Origin: Verticillium longisporum
Lineage: Eukaryota; Ascomycota; Sordariomycetes; Glomerellales; Plectosphaerellaceae
Direction of reading: 5' to 3'
Assembly (NCBI GenBank): GCA_019188255.1
Contig: JAETXT010000007.1
Coordinates: 1,116,001 to 1,180,000 of the forward strand
DNA length: 64,000 bases
The notes under the pieces: generated by a model
The model's input: only the letters and a program-made list of their open reading frames with translations
Databases searched by the model: none
Told to the model about the DNA's origin: nothing
Position numbers and translations under genes: made by a program
Part shown: one piece after another, positions 24,970-36,049 of the stretch
Numbering within the stretch: position 1 is the first letter of the stretch
How the letters are laid out: the number at the start of each line of letters is the position of its first letter

Positions 24970-27204
24970 ATGAATGTCTTGAAACTTCAGAGGTTTGTGG
25001 GCGCTCTCTTCTCTGGCCAGAGAAACACCCTGGAATCCACTGCCTCATTCTTCCGGCGCTGACCCCTCTCGCGCGCAGGAAGTATCCTCAATTCCCGCAA
25101 GATCAGATCTTCGGTCTGACCGACGCCTTCCGTAAACTCGATGTCGACGACAAGGGCTACATTGATGAGGCTACAGCCATCAAGGCGACGCAGGCCAGTG
25201 AGCGTCAGCCGTATGACGTTGTGCGACAAGCGCTGAAAGAGGTCGACCTCGACTCCTCACGGCGTGTGGAGCTCGAGGATTACGTCGGTGTACGTTTCAT
25301 TCCCCCCATGCCGAGAAAGTTCCTTATTAGTGCTCTGCGCAAAAGCTGACAACGAGATGGATTCGTAAAGCTCATCGCCAAGCTACGTGATTCCTCGCCC
25401 GCGCAAAAGCGCATGTCGACCGGCCCAGCGCCGGGTGCCGCCGCGAGCATTGTCGCGCAAGCCACCGGCGGAGGTGGACGCGCGCGTGCCACCTCCAACG
25501 CCGGCAAGATTCACGTCCAAGGTTCCAATGCCAACGTCACGCACACCATCAACGAGGATGAGCGCACCGAGTTCACTCGTCACATCAATGCCGTCCTCGC
25601 TGGCGACCCTGACCTCGGCAGCCGACTTCCCTTCCCCACCGACACGTTCGAGATGTTTGACGACTGCAAGGACGGTCTTGTCCTCGCCAAGCTCATCAAC
25701 GACAGTGTGCCGGACACCATTGATGAGCGTGTTCTCAACTTGCCGGGAAGGAAGATCAAGACCCTCAATGCCTTCCACAAGACCGAGAACAACAACATTG
25801 TCATTGAATCTGCCAAGGGTATCGGCTGTTCCGTCGTCAACATTGGCAGTGGAGATATCATTGAGGGCCGCGAACACTTGATTCTCGGTCTCATCTGGCA
25901 GATTATCCGTCGTGGTCTGCTTGGCAAGATTGATATCAAGTTGCACCCTGAGCTTTACCGGCTTCTTGAGGAGGACGAAACTCTGGAGCAGTTCCTCAGG
26001 CTGCCCCCTGAGCAGATCCTTCTGCGCTGGGTCAACTACCACCTGAAGGCGGCCAACTGGCCAAGAAGGTGTGCTTTCCTCATTCATGAAGTACTGACTT
26101 GTGGCATCAACTAACACGTCCCAGGGTGAACAACTTTTCCAGCGATATCAAGGACGGCGAGAACTACACTGTTCTGCTCGCCCAGATCGGATCCGAGTAC
26201 GGCAACACACGCGCGCCACTGCAGACCAATGATCTCCTGCAGAGGGCCGAGCAGGTTCTCGAGAATGCTGACAAGATGGGATGCCGCAAGTTTTTGACTC
26301 CGACGTCGCTCGTGGCCGGAAACCCCAAGCTCAACCTGGCTTTCGTCGCGAACCTATTCAACAACCACCCTTGCCTCGACCCCATTACCGAGGAGGAGAA
26401 GCTCGAGGTCGAGGATTTCGATGCTGAGGGTGAGCGCGAAGCTCGTGTCTTCACCTTGTGGCTCAACAGTCTGGATGTCCAGCCGGCCGTTCAGTCTTTC
26501 TTTGACGACCTGAGGGACGGCACCATCCTGCTCAAGCCTACGACAAAGTCATCAAGGGCTCGGTGAACCAGCGACACGTGAACAAGCGCCCCGCGCACGG
26601 CGGCGAGGTGTCGAGGTTCAAGGCTGTGGAGAACACCAACTACGCGATCGAACTTGGCAAGCAAAACGGGTTCTCTCTCGTCGGTATCCAAGGAGCCGAC
26701 ATCACCGACGGTCAAAGAACGCTCACCCTCGGCCTGGTTTGGCAGCTGATGCGCAAGGACATTACCCTGACCCTGTCTGCGCTTGCGCAGCGCCTAGGCA
26801 AGAGGGAAATCACAGACTCCGAGATGGTACGCTGGGCCAACGAAATGTCAAAGAAGGGCGGCAGGAACTCGGCCATTCGATCCTTCAAAGATCCATCGAT
26901 CGGCACCGGCATCTTCTTCCTCGACGTCCTCAATGGCATGAAGAGCAGCTATGTAGACTACGACCTCGTGACGCCGGGCCACACCGATGACGATGCGTAC
27001 CTCAACGCCAAGCTCAGCATCAGCATTGCTCGAAAGATGGGAGCCACCATTTGGCTGGTGCCGGAGGACATTTGCCAGGTCCGCAGCCGACTTGTCACCA
27101 CCTTTATCGGTAAGAAAAATCGGAAAAGCCAAGCCCTTGTTGTGTAACATGCAAGCTAACCTGTGCCTTTAGGCTCTCTGATGGCAACATCGGAAAGGAT
27201 GTAG
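24970..27204 (+). CDS. SAC6: Fimbrin/plastin actin-bundling protein
   Basis: Five exons: 24970-24992, 25079-25289, 25371-26068, 26125-27109, 27173-27204; about 649 aa, the usual fungal length. Fimbrin cross-links actin filaments in cortical patches and rings. An EF-hand-like N-terminal segment (DAFRKLDVDDKGYIDEATA) precedes two actin-binding domains, each made of two calponin-homology domains (DGLVLAKLINDSVPDTIDERVLN; WVNYHLKAANW; LWLNSLDVQPAV; GLVWQLMRKDI). The first exon has only 23 coding bases, and the last encodes the GSLMATSERM tail. The frame breaks at about 26531-26533 inside DGTILL/AYDKVIKGS, where one missing C in CTGCTC(C)AAGCC explains the shift. Confidence 0.95.
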
Positions 27205-27923
27205 ATCGCGATTGGAGAAGTAAATGTGCAGGCGCACTTGGCCAAGCGATGCTGCCATGCGAATGTTGTGGACTCGATTGATTGGGGTCATTTTGTCGGT
27301 GATGGGTGGGGGTCTCAGCGCCGTCTTGTCACCAGCCAGCATTGTGCTCTGGAAGGTTCTACGAGTTCTTGTTCTACATGCGTAAAACGAATCACCTATC
27401 AAGTTATTTCTTGTGCTTACAGTGTGTGATGCGATCAATATGAGGTCATCCCGGTTCAATCCATAAAGCGCAACCTGGCTGCTTCTTCAATTCTGCCGCT
27501 GTGTCATCTTCGTCGCACCATCGTAGGTATCGAGATCAAGAGAAAAAAATCCGAATAAGGGAATCCTTGAACTAACTGCCTAAATTCTTGTTGGCGGCAA
27601 CGATGCATGTTGATAGAATGTGAGAATTAAGGACAACCTCAAGGATGCCGGCTGTGGCTGCACTTGGTGTCGTCACAGGTCGACCGGTATTACATAAGCG
27701 TGGGAGCTGTTGGCTGACGGATTCCCGAAACTTTTGACGCATGCAACCAGAGGCACCTATCCTCCCCCAATTCCTGTGGTCAACGCGCATCTCTTGTTTT
27801 TATCACCTGTGCCTGCCTATCGAGAACACTCGTCGCGGCATTCTTCTCAGCCACTCAATTGAAAGTACGATACATACTCGCTTCTTCTTCTTTGTTTCCG
27901 CGCATTCCGCCAACACTACAACC
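27205..27923. other. Intergenic: fimbrin 3' flank and SR gene promoter
   Basis: Contains the fimbrin 3' UTR and the promoter and leader of the SR-protein gene (start at 27924 in an ACCATG context). No other feature was recognised. Confidence 0.5.
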
Positions 27924-29141
27924 ATGTCGCGCGGCGGCGGAACCACGTTGTACGTCACCGGCTTCAGCCATGGTACTCGTGCTCGCGACCTTGCCTACGA
28001 GTTCGAACGGTATGTCCAACTGCAATCAATCAGCCTTACGTTGTCGATGCCTCCGCCCTCCTCTACCTCCACCTACCTGCCTCCTGCGCGCGATCCTTCC
28101 GAGCTTTCGACTGTCCTCCCTCCCTGATCCTCCTCGTCGTCGTCGTCGTCGTCACTCGCTCTCCCCGTAACCAACGTCACTGGCTGTCGTTCAGCCTTGC
28201 GCCGCCCTCCTCCCACCGTTCATCCCGCCTCGATTCGGTCCCGACAGGCAACTTTTGTTGCGCCGACTGCCAGCGACTGGCATGCTCAGCGCATCTATTG
28301 TTTGGATCAACGGTGGCACATGTCGTTGCCCTCCTGAAACCCACCTTGTTTGAAGTCACTAACATGAACTTCTTCTAACAGCTACGGACGATTGGTACGA
28401 TGCGATATCCCGGCACCCCGATCCGCCTCGAGCAGACTGTGAGTAACTGTCGAGCATCTTTCTTGAGGTCCGCATTCTGAACACAGGTATCATCTAGCTT
28501 TGCCTTTGTTGAGTACGAAGATCGTCGTGATTCCGACGATGCCTACCACGAGATGCATAACAAGCGCATTGGACGTGACGATGTTCTGAAGATCGAGGTC
28601 AGTATCCCAAACCATATTACACACTCCTGTTGTTGCAGCGCCAACTGACCTGCTTCGCAGTGGGCCCGCACACCTCCTTCTGCCTCTTGGCGGTTCGATT
28701 CCGGTCGCGATCGTGAGCGCGCCCCCAGACGCTCCTCTCCCCGTCGTGGACGGTCGCCCTCTCCCCGCCGCAGCCCGCGCGACTCCTCCCCCCCCCCTCG
28801 AAAGGAAGCCCGCCGTGATCGTGACCGCGACTATGACCGCGACAGCCGCCGGGACCGATCTCGTAGCCCCGACCGACGGTATGATTAGAGACCCTTCAAT
28901 CGACCGTGTTGCTCAGCGATATTAACTGATGTAGTGGCGACAGCCCCCGCGACGCTAAGGACGACCGCGACGTTAAGGACGACCGTGACGACCGGGACCG
29001 CCGCGACAGCGGTGCCAATGGCGACGACCGCAAACGTACGTTCTCACCCCTCACACTCGCGAGCAAGCAGGTTTGCTGACGATGCCCGCAGCCATTGACA
29101 GTCCACCTCCCGTCCATGACGACCTGGACGTTGCGGAGTAG
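27924..29141 (+). CDS. SR-family splicing factor (one RRM plus RS/RD tail)
   Basis: Six exons: 27924-28009, 28382-28438, 28498-28597, 28661-28878, 28935-29035, 29092-29141; 203 aa, frame intact. SR proteins bind exonic enhancers and recruit the spliceosome in the nucleus. A single RRM is visible with RNP2 (LYVTGF) and RNP1 (FAFVEYED). The tail is rich in RS, RD and SPRR units (RRSSPRRGRSPSPRRSPRD), then acidic/basic RD repeats, ending in DDLDVAE. Intron 1 is 372 nt, several times longer than others here, and contains six CGT units (28135-28152). Long introns in SR genes often carry self-regulatory alternative exons, but I did not identify one. Confidence 0.9.
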
Positions 29142-30795
29142 TGAAGTATATTGGCAAGTCGCGGCTCTTTATGAGCGATCCAAAACGGCTGTTGGGCGCA
29201 GGCTTTTGATCTCCCTTTTCTCCAAGTTGTTCCGAGTCTGCCAAAATTTTCCCTTACCTACAATGGATTTTCTAGTCTCGATGCGCCCGAGCCCTTGCTC
29301 CATCTCCCACCCCCTCTTCCGATATCTTCTTCTACGCCCTCCCACAACCCGAACGACCGAGCGACCGATCCTCCCCCCTTGGACCTGCGGAGCCGGCGGA
29401 ACAACCATTCGAAGCACGAAAGCGGACACGGACAGGAGCACTCTACCTCTGGCGCACAAGCTCACCTCAGTTCAGCAGACCCAGGGCCTTCCCAATATCG
29501 GACCATCGGTTACGAACACTTTTGTAGATTAGGTAGCGGATGTAGGTCAATTTCTTATTAACATGAAGCCCTCCGCCGCAGAACTTGCACCAGCTGCTCC
29601 AAGGACGTGCTGTCTCTCCATCCGAGACCACCACGGCCCCAGCTGGTCACACCCTGTGACCAATGAATTAGCTGTGACTTACTCGACAATTACCGTATTG
29701 CTTGAGAATGAGTCTTAGTGTCGTATGACGACTGATTGAATTCGTGCACATCCCTCTTGTGATGTATGTCCTTCGTCCTCTAGCGTGCCACCGTCGTTTC
29801 CAGCGATTTTGCATTCATGTGCATGCTGCAGAGGTTCGTGATCCAGTGACTCGCTGAATTGTGGTCTCCCGGCGGAATGAGAGCCTGATACGTTGGAGGC
29901 AGCCAAGAGGTGAGTGACCCAGCTGGTGCTGGCGTTACAGGACGGCTTCGGGCGGTTCAGGGCCTCGTTCGCTGGAGGACGACCCACTCTAAGGATCATC
30001 CTGTCCAAGCTGCCAAGCCTTCCTTGGCCACTCATTGGCAGAAGCCCACCAGCGTACCCCAAAGCACCTCCACTATTGAGGTCACGGCCATGGCAGCGGC
30101 TTGTGACCGAAGCCAGCGGGCGGGTTCGATCTTGCGTCAAACCTCTCCTAGTTTGGCCGACAACTCGTTCCCCATTCTCCCGACACCAACGTCTACCCAT
30201 GATCCTCGAGCAGCTTGCCGGCCTATTCTGCGGGGGCACACCGGTCACTGTCATTTGCGACGGCGTCTTCTGAGGCTGCTACCTACGAACACTTTCGCCT
30301 GTACCACCACAGATTGGACTCCTTCGCGCTGTCTCACGGTATCAACGAGGACGACCTATCTCCTACGGAGGAACCGACTACATAGCGCAGCTTTTCGTCG
30401 ACAAGCATTCACAGAGCTTCTCCCTGACTACGATCTGGCTCATTCACCAGCTACGAGGTGCGGCTGACTTAATTGATTCGATCATCACTTCACCAACGGA
30501 GTATGCGGCGCAGAACTGTGCTTTAAACACATCCACAAGCTTCCACGAACCACCCGACTATGTCGCCCTACCGACAGTCCAGATACCTATAACGCCATAC
30601 AAGCTAGCCAAGATCCTCCTTTTTCTCCTCTACGAATACGATCTCGCCACACCTATATTTATCTCTATCCGATGATAGCAATTGCATTATTACGCAAGAC
30701 CGCACCTATTATTTCCTTGTTATAGGCCCTTCGGAGCTAGTATCATTCTTTGCGCTGCGAAAGGCTCGAAACGAGATCTCTCTTCGTTGGCCGTC
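29142..30795. other. Intergenic: SR gene 3' flank and carrier promoter
   Basis: This 1.65 kb has overlapping open frames on both strands (29715-30254 minus, 29910-30467 plus), but they show no domain, no plausible splicing and no coding bias. The distal part before 30796 must hold the promoter and leader of the carrier gene. Confidence 0.45.
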
Positions 30796-32045
30796 ATGGT
30801 AAGTTGACGACCCTGTACTGGAATGGTCAGACCTGTCTGTGAAGGGATATGGCTCTTATTTATTGTTTCCCCAGTCCGAAACCGAGATCGCTGAAGCCCG
30901 GGTCGCACCCGTGGACCGCACTACACAATTCTACGAAACGATATCACAACCCGTTGTCGCGGCCTTTTGCGCCGGCGGTGTGGCCGGTGCTGTGTCGAGA
31001 ACCGTCGTCTCCCCGCTGGAGCGGCTCAAGATTCTCTTTCAGATCCAGAGCGCTGGCCGAGATGCGTACAAGTTGTCCGTCGGCCAGGGCCTCAAGAAGA
31101 TGTGGGTTGAGGAAGGATGGCGAGGTTTCATGCGCGGCAACGGAACCAACTGCATTCGCATTGTCCCGTATTCTGCTGTGCAATTCGGCAGCTACAACTT
31201 TTACAAGAGGGTATAGTTGCAACGTCTAGCCTGCTTGCCTGCTCGCTCCATGCATGCTGACAAGAAGGCGTCAAGAACATATTTGAAGCCTCCCCAGGCG
31301 CGGAGCTCTCATCGGTAACACGCCTCATTTGCGGCGGCGCGGCTGGCATCACGTCGGTCTTCTTCACATACCCGCTCGACATCGTCCGAACCCGCCTGTC
31401 TATCCAATCTGCCTCGTTCGCCGAGCTTGGGGCTCGACCAGACCACTTGCCTGGCATGTGGTCCACCCTGAAGTCCATGTACAAAACTGAGGGTGGTATG
31501 GCTGCCCTATACAGAGGCATCACACCTACAGTAGCCGGCGTGGCGCCATATGTGAGTGTCCAAGGCACGGACCTGTTCCCGAGACATTGCAGCTGACTGA
31601 GAGTTCTTGTACAGGTCGGGCTCAACTTCATGACGTATGAGATAGTGCGGACGTATCTCACACCTGAAGGAGAGCAAAACCCGAGCGCAGTGAGGAAGCT
31701 GTTGGCTGGTGCAATCTCTGGCGCTGTTGCGCAGACGTGCACATATCCATTGTAAGTCCTCACCTCACAACGCCACCAAGTCTTTGTCATCTAACGCCTC
31801 CAAGCGACGTTCTACGAAGGCGTTTCCAGATCAACACCATGTCTGGTATGGGGTACCAATACAAAGGCGTCACAGACGCCATCAAGGTCATTCTTGCGCA
31901 GGAGGGCATCAAAGGTCTTTACAAAGGCATCGTGCCGAACTTGTTGAAGGTGGCGCCCAGTATGGCGTCAAGTTGGTTGAGCTTCGAGCTGTCCCGGGAC
32001 TTCCTCGTGTCGTTGAACCCGGGGGACGAAGAGGTCGTCATTTGA
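30796..32045 (+). CDS. Mitochondrial carrier (SLC25), YPR011C-like
   Basis: Five exons: 30796-30798, 30875-31210, 31276-31551, 31615-31751, 31805-32045; 330 aa, frame intact. Three carrier repeats are visible with signatures [16 protein letters not shown] and YPFDVLRRR, so it should be an inner-membrane protein with six helices. The sequence ([40 protein letters not shown]) most resembles the fungal group around yeast YPR011C, reported to move adenosine phosphosulfates; the substrate here is an inference. The first coding exon is just the ATG, followed directly by GTAAGT. This start is chosen because it yields [21 protein letters not shown]. Intron 2 uses an unusual GTATAG donor. Confidence 0.9.
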
Positions 32046-32567
32046 GTTTGAGACGGCGTGGTGGTTTGATATTGTACAACTGGTAGACGGTAGCGATCAT
32101 GAAATCGACTTGTGCAATCAAGAGAAGTTGAATGTTGAGAACCTACTGCATCTGAGTGCCACCGCATCATCTATCTTAAGAATACTCAAGTGCCTGCCTT
32201 TTGAGAATGGAAGAAGTCAGAAGTTGTATACAAGTTGGAGGTTGGAGCAGCGTGATGTTATGCAACCTTGTTGATTGATGCTACACCGAGAATTCACCCT
32301 GTCTCTCACCGAGGTAAGAGAAACGCATGTGGGGCGCTAGGCCAATCAAAACCATCATGCCTAGCGAGCAAAGTCCCGCCCTCGCCATCTCTCATGGTCC
32401 GAGCGTCTTCACAACTGCCCTAGTAATTTTCGCCCACAATTCCCCTCCCACCTCCAGTCTTTCCAAGGTGTGGGAATTTCTCTTTTTTTCTTTCTCGAAC
32501 GAACCTTCCGACAGCGACAACCACCACCCATCGACTTAGTTCCGGACATCGCGAAGTCGACGACAAG
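32046..32567. other. Intergenic: carrier 3' flank and eL18 promoter
   Basis: About 520 bp between two plus-strand genes. A pyrimidine-rich stretch (TTTCTCTTTTTTTCTTTC around 32470-32492), typical of ribosomal-protein promoters and leaders in fungi, lies shortly before the eL18 start. Confidence 0.5.
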
Positions 32568-33435
32568 ATGGGTACGTAAACTCCCACCATCCGAGCCTTT
32601 ATACCATGCGAGTGGAGTTACCTTCGGGTGCTCTGCGACCTGGCACGCGCGCACTTGCCTCCTCGCCGAGGACGAACCGCCGCAGCAGTCCTTGAGCATG
32701 ATCGATCGAAAGGCTGACGATGGATTCTTCCCCTCACAATAGGCATTGATCTCAACCGTCACCACGTGCGCGGCACTCACCGCACGGCTCCCAAGAGCCA
32801 GAACGTGTACCTGAAGCTTCTCGTCAAGCTGTACCGCTTCCTGGCCCGTAAGTTTTCCCGTCAAGGCTTCCTCAAGAAGAAAAAGACTTGGATCGAGAAG
32901 GCATGGGGCTGACCGAACGTGACAGGCCGTACCGATGCCAACTTCAACAAGGTCGTCCTCCGCCGCCTGTTCACGTCCCGCATCAACCGCCCTCCCGTCT
33001 CCCTGTCCCGCATTGCGGCCAACATCAAGGAGGATGAGAAGCGCACCGTCGTTGTTGTCGGCACCATCACCGACGACAACCGTCTCCTGACGGTCCCCAA
33101 GGTGACCATCGCCGCCCTGCGATTCACCGCCACCGCCCGTGCCCGTCTGGCTGCCGCCGGCGGCGAGGCCATCACCCTCGACCAGCTTGCCCTCCGCTCC
33201 CCACCGGCGGCAACACCCGGCTGCCCCGGGGCCCGAAGAACGCCGGTGGGGGCGCCAAGCACTTAGTTTTCCGCCCCCACCGCCACAAGGTATGCCGCCC
33301 CCCCTCACCCAACAGCCTGTACCTTCTCCGCAACGGCTTGCTGACCCCCCTCTGCAGAAGCCCTACGTCGCCTCCAAGGGCCGCAAGTTCGAGCGTGCCC
33401 GTGGTCGCAGACGCTCCAGGGGTTTCAAGGTGTAA
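32568..33435 (+). CDS. RPL18: Large-subunit ribosomal protein eL18
   Basis: Four exons: 32568-32571, 32743-32847, 32926-33289, 33358-33435; 183 aa with the frame restored, the expected length. Structural protein of the 60S subunit. The first coding exon is ATGG only. Conserved blocks are [48 protein letters not shown] and the C-terminal [25 protein letters not shown] motifs. One C is missing from the C run at 33199-33203; without it the frame stops at 33264. Downstream of that point the region that should read roughly RGPKNxREAVKHFG instead reads [17 protein letters not shown], an unexpected cluster of changes in a very conserved protein, best explained by poor sequence. Confidence 0.94.
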
Positions 33436-34263
33436 GCGGGTTTTACAACGGAATTGGACGATCTGGGTCTGCTGCGGTTTGGCTCTCGCGTTCTTCGCGC
33501 CACGACGCTCAACGGAAGACGCGGGATCGGTCAGGGAAATGGTTATGCATGGTACTGGCGTCGATCGGTATCCCAAAATTCGACGTATGCGAATACACAC
33601 TCTGGCTTTTTGCCTTTACCAGGATTGGCCCCGGCTCTTGCATGTACCTTTCCATTCGTGGCATGCGGCCCATATCATGTCCCCAAATCCTAGTAATCCT
33701 TGCCTTGACGACTGTCCTCAATGTGTGTTTGATTCTTCGTGAAAGGCTGTCATGCAGCCTTCATCGAACATGTATTGATACGTGTGACCCCTCCGAGACA
33801 TTGCTTCTGGCGCCCGTCTAGACTTGCTTGCAGTCCGCTCGTCGGGCTTTGTGCGAGTTATAGTCACTTATTGTGCTCATGATTCCAAACATCATTCGTT
33901 CGGCACATAGTACAGGCAGGCGGCTATATGATGGTGCCACTTGACGTTCCCGTACGATCACAATACGAGTCATGCGTGGCGAGGTTAAGGACTGGTCATT
34001 TCTAAATACGCAGGCACCCTCTCGCGTGCCTTGAGCCGCGGTGCCTGCCAGTTCCTACTGATACAAATCGGCCCTCCCGGGCATCGTCTGCCCCTTTTTT
34101 GGACATGCAGACTTTGAAGCTCTAGTAGCCAGTTTTTGAGCTCCTCAGGCAGGCGTTGCTATAGTACTATCCTGGTGCAAGGCCACGAAGCTGGGGATGC
34201 AATACTGTGGTGGATCTTTTCTGCGGGCTCATCGGCCCTTTTGGCCATCTCATCTGCCGTCAT
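33436..34263. other. Convergent intergenic region, eL18 / OST3
   Basis: About 830 bp of 3' flank shared by eL18 (plus) and OST3 (minus). The small open frames lack coding character. No RNA gene or repeat was seen. Confidence 0.5.
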
Positions 34264-35447
34264 CTACATGAAAGGGGGCAGAGAGAAGGGGTATCCGCCG
34301 TTCTTGATGCGGAAGACGCTGAGAAGGAAGCTGTACATGATGAACATGACGCCAGCACCAGCCAAGATGGCTATTTGCTGCTTCTTAGGATCAGCAATTC
34401 GCGGCACCTTCACAGTCAGCGCGATGGCGCAGAATGCTAGGACACCATCTGGGAGTGCATTAGTCAAGTCACCCGTGATTGAAGGGTTTGGTGGCAACTT
34501 ACAAATGGCAGCGACGATCTGTGTCTCCATGCCGAGCTGGTTCTGGAAGCCACCAGTGAAGTAAGTGACGCCGCCCTTGCCATTGCCGACAACGTACGGT
34601 GTCTTGCGAATCAGGGTGAACATGTAGCCGCTGGTGAATAGGAGGATCGTGATAAGGCTGAAGACGGCCCAGAGGTTGCGGCTCCTAATGACAGGAAGGA
34701 CGTAAGGAGAAGCCGTGATGAGGGCAGTACCCAGGCCAAGCGTGACGACAACAGTCGAGATCCATCGCATCCAGTTGATGGGACGCTTCACGCTCGGTTG
34801 GGGGCGGCCGACCATGTGGCGAGCGAGCCACGAGTGGACTTGTTCGGCAACCTGGGGTCTGTTCAAGTTAGTGATATGGCTCAGGAGATACATTCCAGTC
34901 TCAATTAGACATACCCGCTGGTGAAGTCGTAGCGCAAGGGCTCGGAAGATGCGACAGCGTGGGGTCCGGTAGTAGGCAGATACAGCAGTAGAACAGGTGC
35001 GGTTTGAAGTCCGAGCTAGGCAAGAACGTTACGTTAGCCGACTTGTCTGGAAGTGCTCGCAAGCTCCAAGGCACCCTGGGCGTTCGGATTACTTACCGAC
35101 ATGAATGTATCCCGGCCATCGGCGAAATCCAGAGTTCCGAAGATCATGCGGGACTCGGCTTTCTTGTCACCCTTGGTCCAGCTGCGTGACAGGATGTCCC
35201 ACTCGGGTTGAAACTCGCGACACAGCTGGCATCCGAACTTGGAGTCGAGGGCCGTCAGCAACACCATGGTGGTGTAATCACGCGGCAATGCAGTGATCTG
35301 CTTGAAAGTCTTGTCGTTGAGCTTGACGGGCGAGGACGATAGTGCCTTGGTGTGGAAGTCCTGGAAGCGCTCCTCTGACGACTTGGCGGCCGCTAGAGCT
35401 CCTGACGCCAGAAGCGCAAGGCGAAGGAGGGAGGAAAACCAACGCAT
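34264..35447 (-). CDS. OST3: Oligosaccharyltransferase subunit OST3/OST6
   Basis: Four exons, complement of 34264-34448, 34503-34858, 34915-35015 and 35097-35447; 330 aa, frame intact. This ER membrane subunit of the N-glycosylation complex uses a lumenal thioredoxin fold to hold acceptor proteins by mixed disulfides. A signal peptide (MRWFSSLLRLALLASGALA) is followed by a thioredoxin-like domain with the redox motif CQLC in DSKFGCQLCREFQPEWD. Four hydrophobic segments fill the C-terminal half, with the family signature around GGFQNQLGMETQIVAAIYG. The start at 35447 gives the signal peptide directly. Confidence 0.94.
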
Positions 35448-36049
35448 GGCGGGCTGAACTGAGATCGACGAACGATGGTTTGTGACTGTATTCAATGCGG
35501 TGCACAGTCCCGCGTGCCGGAAAAATTGTCTGGTGCGTGGTGGGCGTTGACGTTGACGTTGACGATGTGGCTTCCACCACGGTACTTCTGGTGCATGTGT
35601 CAATTGGAGGTCGTACTGGACACTTTGGGCAGGAGCACTGGGCAGGCGGACCAGAGTAGAGGGTACGTACCTTGCAACTCTCGAATCGACTAGCTGTCGA
35701 CCTGATTGGCGCATACTAGGCATTCTGGGGCCTTGTCTGTGTGAGTTACGTGGGGTAGGTGTGCACTTCCAGCCAAGAGCTCATGCGGTCACATGACAGT
35801 GACACTAGTTCATTCTTGGAATCATGTTTACTTACGCCACGCTCAACATCCAAACACACGAAGATGTAAGATCTCTTACAGAACAACGTCCACGCATCGG
35901 ATCTTCCATACTCTACAGTCTTATCCTGCTCTTGTCTGTGATAAAGGCGTCTTTCGTCGCGTCTTTAGCACTCAAGTTCAGGTTACCCATGACAGATATC
36001 TGACAGTATCACGTACCCCACCACATCGTACGCGTACGTGACTGGCGCG
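35448..36049. promoter_or_regulatory. Divergent promoter region, OST3 / coiled-coil gene
   Basis: A 602 bp region between two outward-pointing starts. A GTTGAC-type tandem (about 35545-35564) lies near the OST3 side. No element was clear enough to assign. Confidence 0.45.

Noticed and set aside
29715..30467. Overlapping open frames on both strands upstream of the carrier
   Set aside because: Neither has domain similarity or coding bias; the region is more likely promoter and leader.
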